Of a stretch of 64,000 nt of DNA, positions 1 through 9,799 are shown one piece after another. Both the position numbers and the translations under genes were made by a program. The notes under the pieces are model-generated. The model worked only from the letters and a program-made list of their open reading frames with translations, was not told the DNA's origin and did no database searches. The first letter of the stretch is position 1. Each line of letters opens with the position of its first letter. The stretch is from Rhodohalobacter sp. 614A (GTDB lineage Bacteria > Bacteroidota > Rhodothermia > Balneolales > Balneolaceae), in the NCBI RefSeq assembly GCF_021462415.1, contig NZ_JAKEDS010000003.1, forward strand, positions 648,743 through 712,742, written 5' to 3'.

Positions 1-965
1 TTAATCCACCCCGGAAAAATCATGCTCAGCTGTTGCTCCAGTTCTTCCCGATCCTCGGCCGTTTCCTTGATGTATTCCACATACCGGCCCACCAACTCAT
101 AATCCATCGGATCATAATCCTCCGGGGGCGTAATGGGAACCCGGCGATCCGGGTCCGAAGTCACATAAAACCGGTAGTTATATGCCTGGGTGTAGTGATC
201 CCCAGCTCCCTGCTCTTTGCCATGATCATCCTCCACCATCGCCAGCAGTCCGCTTTGCGGATCCCCCGGTTCCACAAAAGGACTGATCGGGGTGAGGTTT
301 CCCAACGGACGAACACCGGCAAACTCTTCTCCATAATCCATCTTCGATTCCCGGCCCACACGGTTGGATACCCCCGAGCGGGCCATCAGTTCTCCTTCGT
401 AACTGGCATCAATAAATATCTCCGCCTCCACCCGCAGATGGTCATCGGTCTGGGCTTCTGCCGGAGGCAGCCCGTTGGAATCAAACGGAGCCAGGTCAAA
501 CACAGCCTCCACTATTCGGGTTTTCTTCTTGAGGGTATGGCTGACCCGGTGATCATAAATCACACGAATCCCATACTCCTCCAATAAATCCAGAAAATCA
601 GATCGTATCTCACGGGGACTCATCTCCTCTCTAATGATCCGTCTAACTTCTTCCAATTCCATATCTGCACCGTTTTGAATACCTAATTCGAGCATTAATT
701 CTCGAGTTTTTCCACCCACTGCTTCATAATTAGGCATGTCCTGCACCGGCTTTAATCCCGCCCCGAGAATGCCTCCCACCCAGCGGCTCGGTTCAATGAT
801 AACCACAGACAAACCCTCCTTTTTTGCCGCATAAGCAGCCATGATACCGGATGGGGTGGCTCCATAAATGCAAACATCAACCTCATAATTTTGAGGTTTA
901 TCATCCGCACAAGAATTTAGAAGAGATAGAATAAGGAGGTAAGAAATCAGATGTAGTAACTTCAT
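1..965 (-). CDS. FAD-dependent oxidoreductase lipoprotein (3' end off the window)
   Basis: Reading back from an ATG at 963-965 gives an open frame of about 321 codons that reaches the left edge without a stop, so the C-terminus is missing. The protein starts with a lipoprotein signal (LLNSC, Cys19). A dinucleotide-binding Rossmann motif follows (VCIYGATPSG, residues 31-40), then the acidic strand end IIEP and an RWVGGILGAGL stretch. This pattern fits the FAD_oxidored family (PF12831), whose members are often exported and sit in sugar-utilisation loci. The substrate is not evident. It lies 103 bases downstream of susD1 on the same strand, so it may be the last gene of unit 1. The TTA at 1-3 is not in this frame. 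Confidence 0.75.
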   Translation of the reverse strand, partial: MKLLHLISYLLILSLLNSCADDKPQNYEVDVCIYGATPSGIMAAYAAKKEGLSVVIIEPSRWVGGILGAGLKPVQDMPNYEAVGGKTRELMLELGIQNGADMELEEVRRIIREEMSPREIRSDFLDLLEEYGIRVIYDHRVSHTLKKKTRIVEAVFDLAPFDSNGLPPAEAQTDDHLRVEAEIFIDASYEGELMARSGVSNRVGRESKMDYGEEFAGVRPLGNLTPISPFVEPGDPQSGLLAMVEDDHGKEQGAGDHYTQAYNYRFYVTSDPDRRVPITPPEDYDPMDYELVGRYVEYIKETAEDREELEQQLSMIFPGWI

Positions 966-1068
966 TTGAAACAATACTTAGGGAAAAATTCACCTGAAAA
1001 TCTGGCAAAGATAACTTTAGCCAAATTTCCAGGTAGTGATGGCGCTGTGTATGGGAATTGGTTAAAGC

Positions 1069-2721
1069 TTAATATCCAGGGTTTTGCTCAAGATTGGGAT
1101 TTATATCAATCTCACTTTGAGGTATGGGCCACTTCTCGTTAACCCCTTCAATAAAAGCCTTACTCCTATAAAAGAATAATCCTTCATTATTGATTTCAAA
1201 TTCATTGTAGAATCCAGTCGAAATGATATCAGGATCTATAGTCAATTGAATGCCATAAAACTTGCCTGTCAATGTTTCGGCAGCTATACCCCACCTCAAT
1301 AAATCGAAGAATCGTAGCCCCTCAAAAGCTAATTCTACTCTTCGTTCCTTTCTTACAATTTCTCTTAACTCATCAACACTGGTGGTTGTAACCGGCGGCA
1401 TATTCACTGCTTCTCTTGTTCTTATCTTATTGATTGTTTCATCCAACAAGTTCTGTGTGATGGGTTGACCACTCTCTAACATTGACTCCAGATAACTTAG
1501 CAACACTTCGGCATACCGAATCAATGGATAATCCCCACCATAATTCGTCGTACTTCCTTCATAATTTTCATCGGCGAATTTTTTTAAAGCAATGCCACTC
1601 CAGTCTCTTCTGGGTAGTCGGTCTGGGGCATTAAGTGAATCCGGATGGGCAACATATAGATTCCCTTTAAAAACTGTTCGTTCCGGTATAAAAAATGACA
1701 TATCCAATCTAGGATCTCTGTTTTCATACCGGTTTTGCGGGTCATACAATGGCGATTCATAAATGCCTTCGCCATCAATCATTTCAAAATCCTTCAACAG
1801 ATTTGCAAAAACATTTGTCTGATGATAACCTCCGTATTGAAATGGCCAGATTGTTCTTTGGATTGAAGTATTAGCGCCATTCTGTTTCGCCTTGATTGAT
1901 AGTATAATCTCGTTACTCGTTTCTCCTTCTTCAATAAATAATGCCTTCCATCGGGGATCAATAGTATGAACTCCCATATCAATAACCTGTCTATAAGTGG
2001 CAGCAGCGTCTGACCAGTTTTCCTCAGCCAGTAAAAGCCTTCCCTTGAGTGCTAAGGCAGCAGATTTTATTATTCTCCCGTGTTCACTTGCAGGTCTTGT
2101 TTCAGGAAGATTATTCGAGGCTTCGGTCAACTCATTTAAAACAAAACTCACCACATTTTCTTTCGAATCACGTGATACGCTATTCGCTTCATTTAAAGTA
2201 AGCACTTCCGTTACTAATGGAACCCCGCCCCATAACTGAGAAAGCCAAAAATACTCATATGCTCTTAAGAATTTGACTTCAGCTATCATTTCATTTTTAA
2301 TGTCTTCATTCATTTCGACTGATTGAATATTTATTAAAAAATTATTCGCCTTGGCAATTCTCTCGTACGATCCCTCCCAAAGATTCTCAACATCAGGATT
2401 GGAAGCGTTCAGTGTTCCATCAGTAAAAGTATTAGACCAATCATCCTTTTCATTGCCATTATCAGTAATGCCTTCAAGTAATCTGAGATAGGTGTTATAC
2501 TTCCAGAATGAATTCCTTGAATCATTATCCTGGGATGATCCTACACTATACACTCCGGCTAATGCGAGTCGTGCATCAGATTCAGTTTGAAAAAATGTTG
2601 TTTCTGAGAGCTGATCAGGTGGTGCCACATCCAGAATTGAATCACAGGATGTGAATACAATTATACTACTCACTAAAAGTATCTTTGAAAGTTGATTGAA
2701 AAAGTTCATATATAAATGCAT
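1069..2721 (-). CDS. SusD/RagB family outer-membrane lipoprotein (unit 1)
   Basis: This 550-residue protein would be the surface substrate-binding partner of the SusC transporter encoded immediately upstream. It has a lipoprotein signal ending VFTSC near residue 26, the early motif ILDVAPPDQLSETTFF, an alpha-helical TPR-like middle (FLRAYEYFWLSQLWGGVPLV) and the C-terminal block RRVELAFEGLRFFDLLRWG. It ends NLEQNPGY, the usual SusD terminus. Its first ATG directly abuts the susC1 stop. A second Met four codons later would keep the same signal peptide. The substrate cannot be read from the sequence. Confidence 0.93.
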   Translation of the reverse strand: MHLYMNFFNQLSKILLVSSIIVFTSCDSILDVAPPDQLSETTFFQTESDARLALAGVYSVGSSQDNDSRNSFWKYNTYLRLLEGITDNGNEKDDWSNTFTDGTLNASNPDVENLWEGSYERIAKANNFLINIQSVEMNEDIKNEMIAEVKFLRAYEYFWLSQLWGGVPLVTEVLTLNEANSVSRDSKENVVSFVLNELTEASNNLPETRPASEHGRIIKSAALALKGRLLLAEENWSDAAATYRQVIDMGVHTIDPRWKALFIEEGETSNEIILSIKAKQNGANTSIQRTIWPFQYGGYHQTNVFANLLKDFEMIDGEGIYESPLYDPQNRYENRDPRLDMSFFIPERTVFKGNLYVAHPDSLNAPDRLPRRDWSGIALKKFADENYEGSTTNYGGDYPLIRYAEVLLSYLESMLESGQPITQNLLDETINKIRTREAVNMPPVTTTSVDELREIVRKERRVELAFEGLRFFDLLRWGIAAETLTGKFYGIQLTIDPDIISTGFYNEFEINNEGLFFYRSKAFIEGVNEKWPIPQSEIDINPNLEQNPGY

Positions 2722-5700
2722 TTAAATTTTAATATTAACACCAAAATTCAACGATTTGGTAAGCGGATAGAAACCATTCATTTCTGGTTCCCAACCCGGG
2801 AAAAAGCTATCAAAAGTGAATAGATTGTTCCCGTTGAAATAGATACGCGCTTCTCTTATTCCAATGATATCTGTTACATCTACAGGTAATGTATATCCAA
2901 CTGTTATATCTCTTATTCTGAGAAAAGAAGCGTCTCGAAGCCAATAGGTTGATACCAATGCATTTCTGTCTCCCTCACTGACATTTTCAAGTAATGGATA
3001 TTTAGCATCACGAGATGGATTGTCTGGCTGGAATCTATTCTCTATTTGCCATTTTTGGGGTGTTGTTCCGAGGTAAAATGCTCTAAATGCTTCGCCATTG
3101 TTATGAACAGCATTTACACCAGCAACTCCATGTAGTTGGATGTTGAAGTCGAACGACTTATATCCACCACTAACTGTTGCCCCAAAATTATATTTGGGGA
3201 ATCTATTTCCAATTATTTTTCTGTCCCCTTCAAAGGTTACCATTCCATCCCCGTTTAAATCTTTTAAACGAATATCACCTGGTTTAGCTTCGAAAGGCAT
3301 TTCTGGCCAGCTATTAATATCATTTTCATCTACGAAAAGTCCATCCGCTTCAAAGCCGTATATAGATTGCACTGATTCCCCTACAAATAATCCCTGTTCA
3401 ATATCTCTCTCTACGTTTGCTAAGGAGGTTACTTCATTATGAACAATTGAAAAATTCGGAGCTATCGAGAAGAAAAAATCACCGAAGTTATCCCGGTATT
3501 CAAGACTGAACTCCAATCCATTATTTCTTACGGATCCGGCATTCTGTTCAGCGGGTGTTAAACCCAAAATGGCAGAGGAAGAAATGCCAAATAAAATATC
3601 GTCTGTCTCCTTATCAAAATAATCAATGGTTCCTCTAATCCTATTTTCAATCAATTCGAAATCTAGTCCTAAATCAAAGGTAGTTGTGGTTTCCCATCGA
3701 ATATCCCGGTTTGGCAGTAACTCGGCTGCTGCACCAGGAACAAATGAATCTCCAAATACATAATTGTTTCCAAGACTTAAAGTTAGCTGATATGGATAAA
3801 GACCTATTTCTTGATTTCCTATTTGTCCATAAGATGCCCGGACTTTCAGCTCATCAATCCAATTAATAGTAAAGAACCCTTCTTCTGATATTCTCCAACC
3901 GATGGATGCAGACGGAAATAACCCATACCTGTTTTCTTCCGGGAAACGAGAGGAACCATCATATCTTAAATTCGATTCGAATAGATATTTTTCATCATAC
4001 GAATAATTGAGCCTTCCAAAAACTGACTGTAAAGCCCACACTCCTGAGGTACCGGAAGATTGTTGATTTCCTGCATCTCCAGCATTCAATTCTCTTAAAT
4101 TATTGTTCGGAAAATTATCTCGATATGCCTCAATAAAATCTCTTTCGAATTCTTCCTGAGAATAACCCCCTAAGATTTTAAATGAATGAACATTAATATC
4201 CTGGGAGTATTCAAAAGTAGATTGTAACGTTAATAAACTCTCTTCATTTCTGGACTCAATCAATTCTGAAGGCCCGAGTGTTACACTCTCATCCAGTTGA
4301 ACTTCGCCTTTAAAGTGTTTTGTATCCCAAACCTTGTTTCTATAGGATGCTGTAGCGTTTACTTTGAAGTTCTCAAGTAAATTGTAATTAATCTGAAATG
4401 TACCGAGCAGGTATTGCTCTTCCAGATTTCTTTCTGAATCACTTGCTAACCATCCTGGAATTGTAAAATCAGCTAATCGCCCATAAGTGCCGTCAGGTCT
4501 TTGTCCGCCAATAGTGGGAGGAACTTTGATAGATGTTTGAATAATGCCTTCAGGATGACTTCGTGCCTGATTTCCCGGACTTGCTAATTGAGAGTGATTT
4601 GCTTCGTGCCCGGATAAATTTAAGGCGACATTCAGCTTCTCTGTAATTTGGCTATTTAAATTTAGGCGAGCATTGTACCTCTCATAGTTATTATGAACCA
4701 TGAGGCCATCTTTATTTAAATAACCAATAGATAAAGAATAGGTATTTATATCATCACCACCAGAAAACCTTAAATCATGATTGGTTTGAATTGGATTTCC
4801 TGAATCCATTAAGAGGTTATATTGATTCAAATCAGGATAATTTTCCGGGTCTATTCCACTTCTGAATTTGTCTATTTCTTCCTGAGAATAAGCAGGACTT
4901 TGTCCTTGATTTCTTAATGCCTCATTTTGCATTTCTGCATATGTTGCTGCATCAACCAATTCAATGAGTTCCGTGGGTTTTGTCCAGCCGACATAGGCAT
5001 TATACTCAGCCTGTAATGCTCCAGACCTGCCTTTCTTAGTCTCTACAAGTATTACACCATTTGCCCCTCTTGAACCGTATATGGCTGCGGAAGCAGCATC
5101 TTTCAAAATGCTCACACTTTGTATATCACTTGGATTTACATCATTTATGTTAGCGGCTATCCCATCAACCAGAACTAACGGTGAATTCCCAGCACTGCTA
5201 AATGTATTCAACCCACGAATATTAATAGTTGCCTGATCCTCCCCTGGATTACCGGAGCTTTGTAAAACGGTTACACCACTAACTTGCCCCGCTAAAGACT
5301 GTGAAGACTGAGTAAGCGGCCTATCTTCTATAGTACTGGCACTGATAGAAGAAACAGATCCGGTGAGGTTTTCCACTCTCTGTGATTGCCCGAAGCCAAC
5401 TACTACCAAGTCTTCCAGCATTTGGACATCTGGAATTAATTCTACATTTATTTCAGACCTTCCATTGATTTCAACCTCTAACCTCTGGTAACCGATATAA
5501 GTGAAAATTAAAGTATTAAGGCTATCAGGAATTTGGATTTCATAATTTCCTTCCATGTCAGTACTCGTTCCCATGAGAGAGCCACTTACTTCTTCTCCTC
5601 CCTGAACAATGACATTTACCCCCGGAAGCGCCTCACCGCTTTCTGAATCAATAACCTTTCCCCTAATAACCTGTAACGCTGAGTTTATAACTCTTTCATC

Positions 5701-6099
5701 TGCCTTTCTTAGTTCAAAACTCTCATAAATGCCATATGTTTTGGGGTTAAGGTATTTGAACCTTAGACTGCTTCCTTCCAATAGAAATGATAGCGCTTCC
5801 TCAACATTGTTAGATAAAATTCCAGCCTGTCTTGTTTGTAATCCTTCTACAATATTTGAGCGATACAGGAGTCCTACATTATAGTATTGTTCAACCTGCT
5901 CCAAGGCATTCTTTAAATTCAAGCCTTCTTCGATGTAAAGCTGACTATCACCTTTTTGAAATGTATAGAGTGAGCCTAAAGTTTGAGCCTGACCTACATA
6001 CCCAAACAAAAAAATTGCAAGAAAGATAGAGACTCTTCTCCAAGTTTTGTTTGTAACATTTGTCATAATAGCGTTCATATGTTTATTCCTATTTCTCAT
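2722..6099 (-). CDS. SusC/RagA TonB-dependent transporter with STN domain (unit 1)
   Basis: This 1125-residue outer-membrane transporter has a signal peptide ending near GYVGQAQ. An STN (secretin/TonB N-terminal) domain follows at about residues 50-125, then a carboxypeptidase-regulatory-like beta domain (VIRGKVIDSESGEALPGVNV). The plug carries the SusC hallmark DLVVVGFG and ILKDAASAAIYGSRGANGVI, and a long beta-barrel follows. The STN domain marks it as a transducer-type receptor that can contact a FecR anti-sigma factor. Such a gene lies only 9 bases upstream. It abuts susD1, so the FecR-SusC-SusD genes are almost certainly co-transcribed. Confidence 0.95.
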   Translation of the reverse strand: MRNRNKHMNAIMTNVTNKTWRRVSIFLAIFLFGYVGQAQTLGSLYTFQKGDSQLYIEEGLNLKNALEQVEQYYNVGLLYRSNIVEGLQTRQAGILSNNVEEALSFLLEGSSLRFKYLNPKTYGIYESFELRKADERVINSALQVIRGKVIDSESGEALPGVNVIVQGGEEVSGSLMGTSTDMEGNYEIQIPDSLNTLIFTYIGYQRLEVEINGRSEINVELIPDVQMLEDLVVVGFGQSQRVENLTGSVSSISASTIEDRPLTQSSQSLAGQVSGVTVLQSSGNPGEDQATINIRGLNTFSSAGNSPLVLVDGIAANINDVNPSDIQSVSILKDAASAAIYGSRGANGVILVETKKGRSGALQAEYNAYVGWTKPTELIELVDAATYAEMQNEALRNQGQSPAYSQEEIDKFRSGIDPENYPDLNQYNLLMDSGNPIQTNHDLRFSGGDDINTYSLSIGYLNKDGLMVHNNYERYNARLNLNSQITEKLNVALNLSGHEANHSQLASPGNQARSHPEGIIQTSIKVPPTIGGQRPDGTYGRLADFTIPGWLASDSERNLEEQYLLGTFQINYNLLENFKVNATASYRNKVWDTKHFKGEVQLDESVTLGPSELIESRNEESLLTLQSTFEYSQDINVHSFKILGGYSQEEFERDFIEAYRDNFPNNNLRELNAGDAGNQQSSGTSGVWALQSVFGRLNYSYDEKYLFESNLRYDGSSRFPEENRYGLFPSASIGWRISEEGFFTINWIDELKVRASYGQIGNQEIGLYPYQLTLSLGNNYVFGDSFVPGAAAELLPNRDIRWETTTTFDLGLDFELIENRIRGTIDYFDKETDDILFGISSSAILGLTPAEQNAGSVRNNGLEFSLEYRDNFGDFFFSIAPNFSIVHNEVTSLANVERDIEQGLFVGESVQSIYGFEADGLFVDENDINSWPEMPFEAKPGDIRLKDLNGDGMVTFEGDRKIIGNRFPKYNFGATVSGGYKSFDFNIQLHGVAGVNAVHNNGEAFRAFYLGTTPQKWQIENRFQPDNPSRDAKYPLLENVSEGDRNALVSTYWLRDASFLRIRDITVGYTLPVDVTDIIGIREARIYFNGNNLFTFDSFFPGWEPEMNGFYPLTKSLNFGVNIKI

Positions 6100-6108
6100 T
6101 TCTAAAAA

Positions 6109-7209
6109 TTATCGCTGATTACCGATATAAACTGTATCTCTGTTCGCTGACCGATAGACCGGAATACCAATCACTTCCGATACAGATCGCATCAGCTCAT
6201 CCATTGACCGAAAGTAAACCGTACCATTAAGCCGAATATCCATTAAACTTGAATCTCTGACCTGTACGTCCACGTCAAATCGCTGCTCCACGTATTGGGC
6301 AAATTCATTTACTCCACTTTCTTCAAGCTCCATAAATCCTGTTGCCCAGGATGTATAAAATGTTGGATTTACATTTTTTCGTGTGATAATATCTGATCGG
6401 CTGAACTCAACCATCTCTCCCTTTTGCACCTGAAACTTCATCTCTTCATCCTGTAAGCCAGAACCGCTTTGTTTCAGAGGCGCTACCTCAACAAGACCTT
6501 CCTGCAAAACCACGCGTGAATGACCATTCTCTACCGTTACCAAAAATTTCGTGCCAATATCCCGGATAATTCCATCTGGGGTAGTGACTGAAAATGCTGG
6601 TTGATCACTTTTTGTGTGGGTATCCGCATCAAACCACGCTTCTCCATCCAAACTCATCTCGATTGTAGAATTGTTTGAAGGACCTAAACGATAGGTTATA
6701 GAGGAATAACTGTTTAATATTACCTTCGCTCCATTTGAAAATTGGAGCGTCTTCTGTTCTCCCTGATCTGCAGTAATTGTTCTTGCTTCCGAAAGCTGTT
6801 CTAATTGAAGTTGGTCAGTTTCTTTTTCGTAGAAATAATAAGTTCCCAGGCCGGCCATACTTATGATTAAAATGATTGCTACTGCCCGGAATATCCATCT
6901 TAAAACATTTTCATTATTCCTTTGAGACTGATCTGTTGCGCCCTTGGCTTTTCCTGTTGTTTTTGAATAGACCCTTTCCCACTGCTGTTCAATATTGGGG
7001 AGATCCAACGGTTTAAATTCAAAACCAACTAAATCGGAAGTAGCCCTCTTCGCTTTTAATCGATTTTCATTACTTGATTCAATCCACTCATTCCAGAACT
7101 CAACTTCTTCAGCCGATGCAATCCCTCTTACCATCCGCCTGAAAGATGGATTTTCTTTTAATTCCTGAATGGTAAAATGTTCTTCTTTCACGTAATTCTT
7201 ATCTATCAA
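6109..7209 (-). CDS. FecR-family anti-sigma factor (unit 1)
   Basis: This 366-residue inner-membrane regulator has a cytoplasmic N-terminus, one transmembrane segment at about residues 104-127 (FRAVAIILIISMAGLGTYYF) and a periplasmic FecR domain (ITADQGEQKTLQFSNGAKVILNS type). A C-terminal DUF4974-like domain follows (VYFRSMDELMRSVSEVIGIP). By family, it holds the cognate ECF sigma factor until the STN domain of the transporter signals substrate. It lies 9 bases before susC1 and 197 bases after sigma gene 1. That gap contains the A/T-tract element shared by all four units. Confidence 0.9.
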   Translation of the reverse strand: MIDKNYVKEEHFTIQELKENPSFRRMVRGIASAEEVEFWNEWIESSNENRLKAKRATSDLVGFEFKPLDLPNIEQQWERVYSKTTGKAKGATDQSQRNNENVLRWIFRAVAIILIISMAGLGTYYFYEKETDQLQLEQLSEARTITADQGEQKTLQFSNGAKVILNSYSSITYRLGPSNNSTIEMSLDGEAWFDADTHTKSDQPAFSVTTPDGIIRDIGTKFLVTVENGHSRVVLQEGLVEVAPLKQSGSGLQDEEMKFQVQKGEMVEFSRSDIITRKNVNPTFYTSWATGFMELEESGVNEFAQYVEQRFDVDVQVRDSSLMDIRLNGTVYFRSMDELMRSVSEVIGIPVYRSANRDTVYIGNQR

Positions 7210-7220
7210 TTATTAGATTT

Positions 7221-7275
7221 GTTATAGGAGAGTCTGGGGAAGAGCGAGCGTACTCAAAAAATTTTGAAAAAATTT
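7221..7275 (-). promoter_or_regulatory. Shared A/T-tract element upstream of fecR1
   Basis: On the minus strand an A/T-only tract (7256-7275) is followed by GAGTACGC. About 30 bases after the tract comes CCTATAAC (7221-7230), just before fecR1. The same arrangement, an A/T tract then about 30 bases then a TATA/TATTA-like box, precedes the other three fecR genes. It is a candidate promoter for the fecR-susCD transcript, perhaps read by the unit's own sigma factor. That role is inferred from recurrence only. Confidence 0.45.
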
Positions 7276-7406
7276 AACCATCGAGGAAAGCACCGAGGGC
7301 GATGTATAATTTCAAACTCTACCTTTGTGAGTGTAATGGCCAAAGACATTGACCTGATAACAAACAATAATCAGAAAAGATTTTTTCTAAGCCCTGAACC
7401 CTTAGC

Positions 7407-8003
7407 TTAGAATGCCAAAAAAGAGATCAGTATTGAAATCACTAAACGCATGACATCGATATCCAGCACACTTCGGAGAGTTTCCATAGCCCGATACATG
7501 TGATTTCGAACGGATTGGCGATTGATGGAGAGAATTTCTTCAATCTCACCATAGCTCATGCCATTGTAGTAATGAAGATAGAGAACCTCTTTTTGCTTAT
7601 TTGAAAGCTGGTTAAGAGCTTGTTGGAGTGTTTCTACTTGTTCCTCTCTTGATTCGTCTTTTATAATCAATTCTTCAACTCCAAAATAAATCTCAAACTC
7701 ACTTTGAGCATCTTTTTGAACTTGCCTCAAACGAGTTTTTTGCTTTTCAGCTTTAAAAATATTTCTCCTCAACGAAACATACAGATAAACATTCGGAGAA
7801 GTAATATGAGCTAATTCGTCCCTTCGCTCCCAGATTGTAATGAAAAGATTCTGAATTGCATCTTCAACCAGCTCGGGATCTCTACACAATTTTAAGCCAT
7901 ATCCATAGAGTCCATGGTAGTAGCCTTTGAATAATCCTTGGAAACTGGAGTGATCTCCAGATACAAATCTTTCCCAAATTTCAGATGGTAGCATTGAACT
8001 CAT
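7407..8003 (-). CDS. ECF (sigma-70 family) sigma factor (unit 1)
   Basis: This is an RNA polymerase sigma factor of about 198 residues and FecI-like type. It has region 2 (LFKGYYHGLYGYGLKLCRDPELVEDAIQNLF, split here by the family's usual DAIQxxF motif) and a region 4 helix-turn-helix (LHYYNGMSYGEIEEILSINR). The open frame extends up to 8120. The first 39 residues are low-quality and hydrophobic, and they begin at the edge of a terminator, so the Met at 8003 (MSSMLPSEIWERF) is taken as the start. It is the first gene of unit 1. Confidence 0.88.
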   Translation of the reverse strand: MSSMLPSEIWERFVSGDHSSFQGLFKGYYHGLYGYGLKLCRDPELVEDAIQNLFITIWERRDELAHITSPNVYLYVSLRRNIFKAEKQKTRLRQVQKDAQSEFEIYFGVEELIIKDESREEQVETLQQALNQLSNKQKEVLYLHYYNGMSYGEIEEILSINRQSVRNHMYRAMETLRSVLDIDVMRLVISILISFLAF

Positions 8004-8045
8004 AAAATAAACTCTACATAACTTCTTTTTTATATAAAAAAAATA

Positions 8046-8074
8046 TAGATAACAGGAAAGCATAACGATCTCAA
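8046..8074 (-). promoter_or_regulatory. Candidate promoter of sigma gene 1
   Basis: TTGAGA (8069-8074) and TATCTA (8046-8051) are separated by 17 bases, 42 bases before the preferred start codon and after the upstream terminator. The match is to a general sigma-70 layout rather than the Bacteroidota TAnnTTTG box, so it is tentative. Confidence 0.3.
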
Positions 8075-8120
8075 GTCTGTTTTGATGAAATTGTGATCCA
8101 TTATTGGAGATTATTATCAT

Positions 8121-8152
8121 AAAAAAAGCCCCGCCTTTTTACAGGCGGGGCT
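8121..8152 (-). terminator. Rho-independent terminator after susD2
   Basis: A perfect 9-bp stem (AGCCCCGCC at 8127-8135 with GGCGGGGCT at 8144-8152) has an 8-base loop. On the minus strand it is followed by a run of T (8121-8127 read as A on plus). It lies 47 bases beyond the susD2 stop and separates unit 2 from unit 1. Confidence 0.9.
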
Positions 8153-8199
8153 GAAAGCTAAGCGCTCGGAAGTAAATAATTAATTAGAGGTTACTGCTC

Positions 8200-9774
8200 T
8201 TAGTAGCCTGGATTTTGAGTAAGGCTTTCGTTTCGCTGCATCTCGTCATCCGGAATTGGATAGAGCAGATCACGTTCGCTGTACGTTTGTCCCCAGTTAT
8301 TGCTGGCGCCAATTACATCAACAAATGTAACCTCGCCGGGATTACCTGACGAAGTGGTAGGATATTTTCGTGTGCGCTGAATATCGTGCCACGCTTCGAA
8401 ATCAAGTGCAAGTTCGCGGTACCGCTCTTTCCACACCTCTTCAACAAACTGATTTACGGTAAGGCCGCTAAGGCTGGCAACGATCTCTGCCCGTGGGGTT
8501 GTCCAATAGGCCCGGTCGCGAACGTCGGCAAGGTACCCAACCGCTTCTGAAGTAACTCCTTCTGATTGTGCAATTGCTTCTGCGGCAATTAACAATACTT
8601 CTGAATACCGGGTTACGTTCAGGTTCTGGGTTCCCCGGGCGGTTTCAAAAATAGCCTGTTCTTCAAACCATATGTAAGGGACGTACTCTCCGAATTCAAA
8701 CACTTCTCCATCCACTTCGAGGGATGTAAAGTACATCTGGTGATTCTGGATTCTAAGATCCAGATCAGGATCATATATCTGAATGAATTCATCAATCGGA
8801 CGGTACATATTCAACGTTCTGCTGTATTGAATTCCCGTTGGCCGAACCACTCCCGGAATGGTTATTCTGGGGTATTGGCTATCCGAAATATCCCCATCGT
8901 ATTCAATTGACCAGATATATTCGGGTTCTTGCTGAGAGGTACGCATCTGGTTATAAGCACTCTGGCCGTTTACATCGCTGCCATGCTCAATTAAACTGTA
9001 AACCCCGGACTGAATGACCTGACGAGCCGAACTTGCGGCCTCAGCATAGGCTCCGCTTTGCTGTAATGGATAACCCGCTCTCTGGAGGTGAACTTTTGCA
9101 AGAAGAGTTGCAACTGTACCATGAGTTATTCTGCCATTATTTCCACTGCCAAAGGGTACATTCGGAAGCGAAGCATTGTTCATTGTCCAGTTGAGATCTT
9201 CAATAATCTGAGTGTAGACCTGATCAGAACTGACCCGTTCTACGTAGATATCATTCAGTCCTTCAAACGGTTCTAAAATTAGAGGTACATCACCAAAGAG
9301 TTTTACCAGTGTGAAGTAGTTGAGTGCCCTAAAATAGCGGGCCTCTCCTATTAAACGCTGGCGCTCGTTCTCATCCATTCCGGCGATGTCCTCAATTCTA
9401 ACCAGCAGAAGATTAGCCCTGTTGATAACACGATACATCTCGTTCCACCAGCCTCCTGCAAAACCACTGAAGTTAACCGGGTCCTGGTCCAGTGCCTGGG
9501 CAAGTTGCCCTTCGATTCGTTCACCTTTGGCTTCGTTGTCGAACAAACCCGTCATGAATGCACCAATCATAACATTGCTGCCTCTGAAACCGCCGGAGTC
9601 GTAGGAGTTGGCACCGGCACCATCTCTGTAGAAAGCGTTTACGGCGCTTCTTGCATCATCGGGAGAGTCGAAGAATTGGTCGACATCGATTTCTGTTTTC
9701 GGATTCTCTGTCAAAAAATCTTCACAAGCCATAAATATAAACAGGCCTGCAAGTATAATGATTAATTTTTTCAT
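8200..9774 (-). CDS. SusD/RagB family outer-membrane lipoprotein (unit 2)
   Basis: This 524-residue protein has a short lipoprotein signal (LFIFMACEDF, Cys17), the early SusD motif FLTENPKTEI and the helical core RYFRALNYFTLVKLFGDVPL. The C-terminal block is KERYRELALDFEAWHDIQR, and it ends SLTQNPGY. It would bind the substrate imported by the SusC encoded 25 bases upstream. A strong terminator follows. The substrate is unknown. Confidence 0.93.
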   Translation of the reverse strand: MKKLIIILAGLFIFMACEDFLTENPKTEIDVDQFFDSPDDARSAVNAFYRDGAGANSYDSGGFRGSNVMIGAFMTGLFDNEAKGERIEGQLAQALDQDPVNFSGFAGGWWNEMYRVINRANLLLVRIEDIAGMDENERQRLIGEARYFRALNYFTLVKLFGDVPLILEPFEGLNDIYVERVSSDQVYTQIIEDLNWTMNNASLPNVPFGSGNNGRITHGTVATLLAKVHLQRAGYPLQQSGAYAEAASSARQVIQSGVYSLIEHGSDVNGQSAYNQMRTSQQEPEYIWSIEYDGDISDSQYPRITIPGVVRPTGIQYSRTLNMYRPIDEFIQIYDPDLDLRIQNHQMYFTSLEVDGEVFEFGEYVPYIWFEEQAIFETARGTQNLNVTRYSEVLLIAAEAIAQSEGVTSEAVGYLADVRDRAYWTTPRAEIVASLSGLTVNQFVEEVWKERYRELALDFEAWHDIQRTRKYPTTSSGNPGEVTFVDVIGASNNWGQTYSERDLLYPIPDDEMQRNESLTQNPGY

Positions 9775-9799
9775 TGCTATCTGTTTTTAAGTTGCCTGT

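Noticed and set aside
33-587. A 184-codon plus-strand frame at the left edge
   Set aside because: It is opposite the FAD oxidoreductase gene, whose Rossmann motif and lipobox are clear, so this is a shadow.
8004-8120. N-terminal extension of sigma factor 1 (39 residues)
   Set aside because: It starts at the edge of a terminator, would leave no room for a promoter and does not resemble a sigma factor N-terminus.
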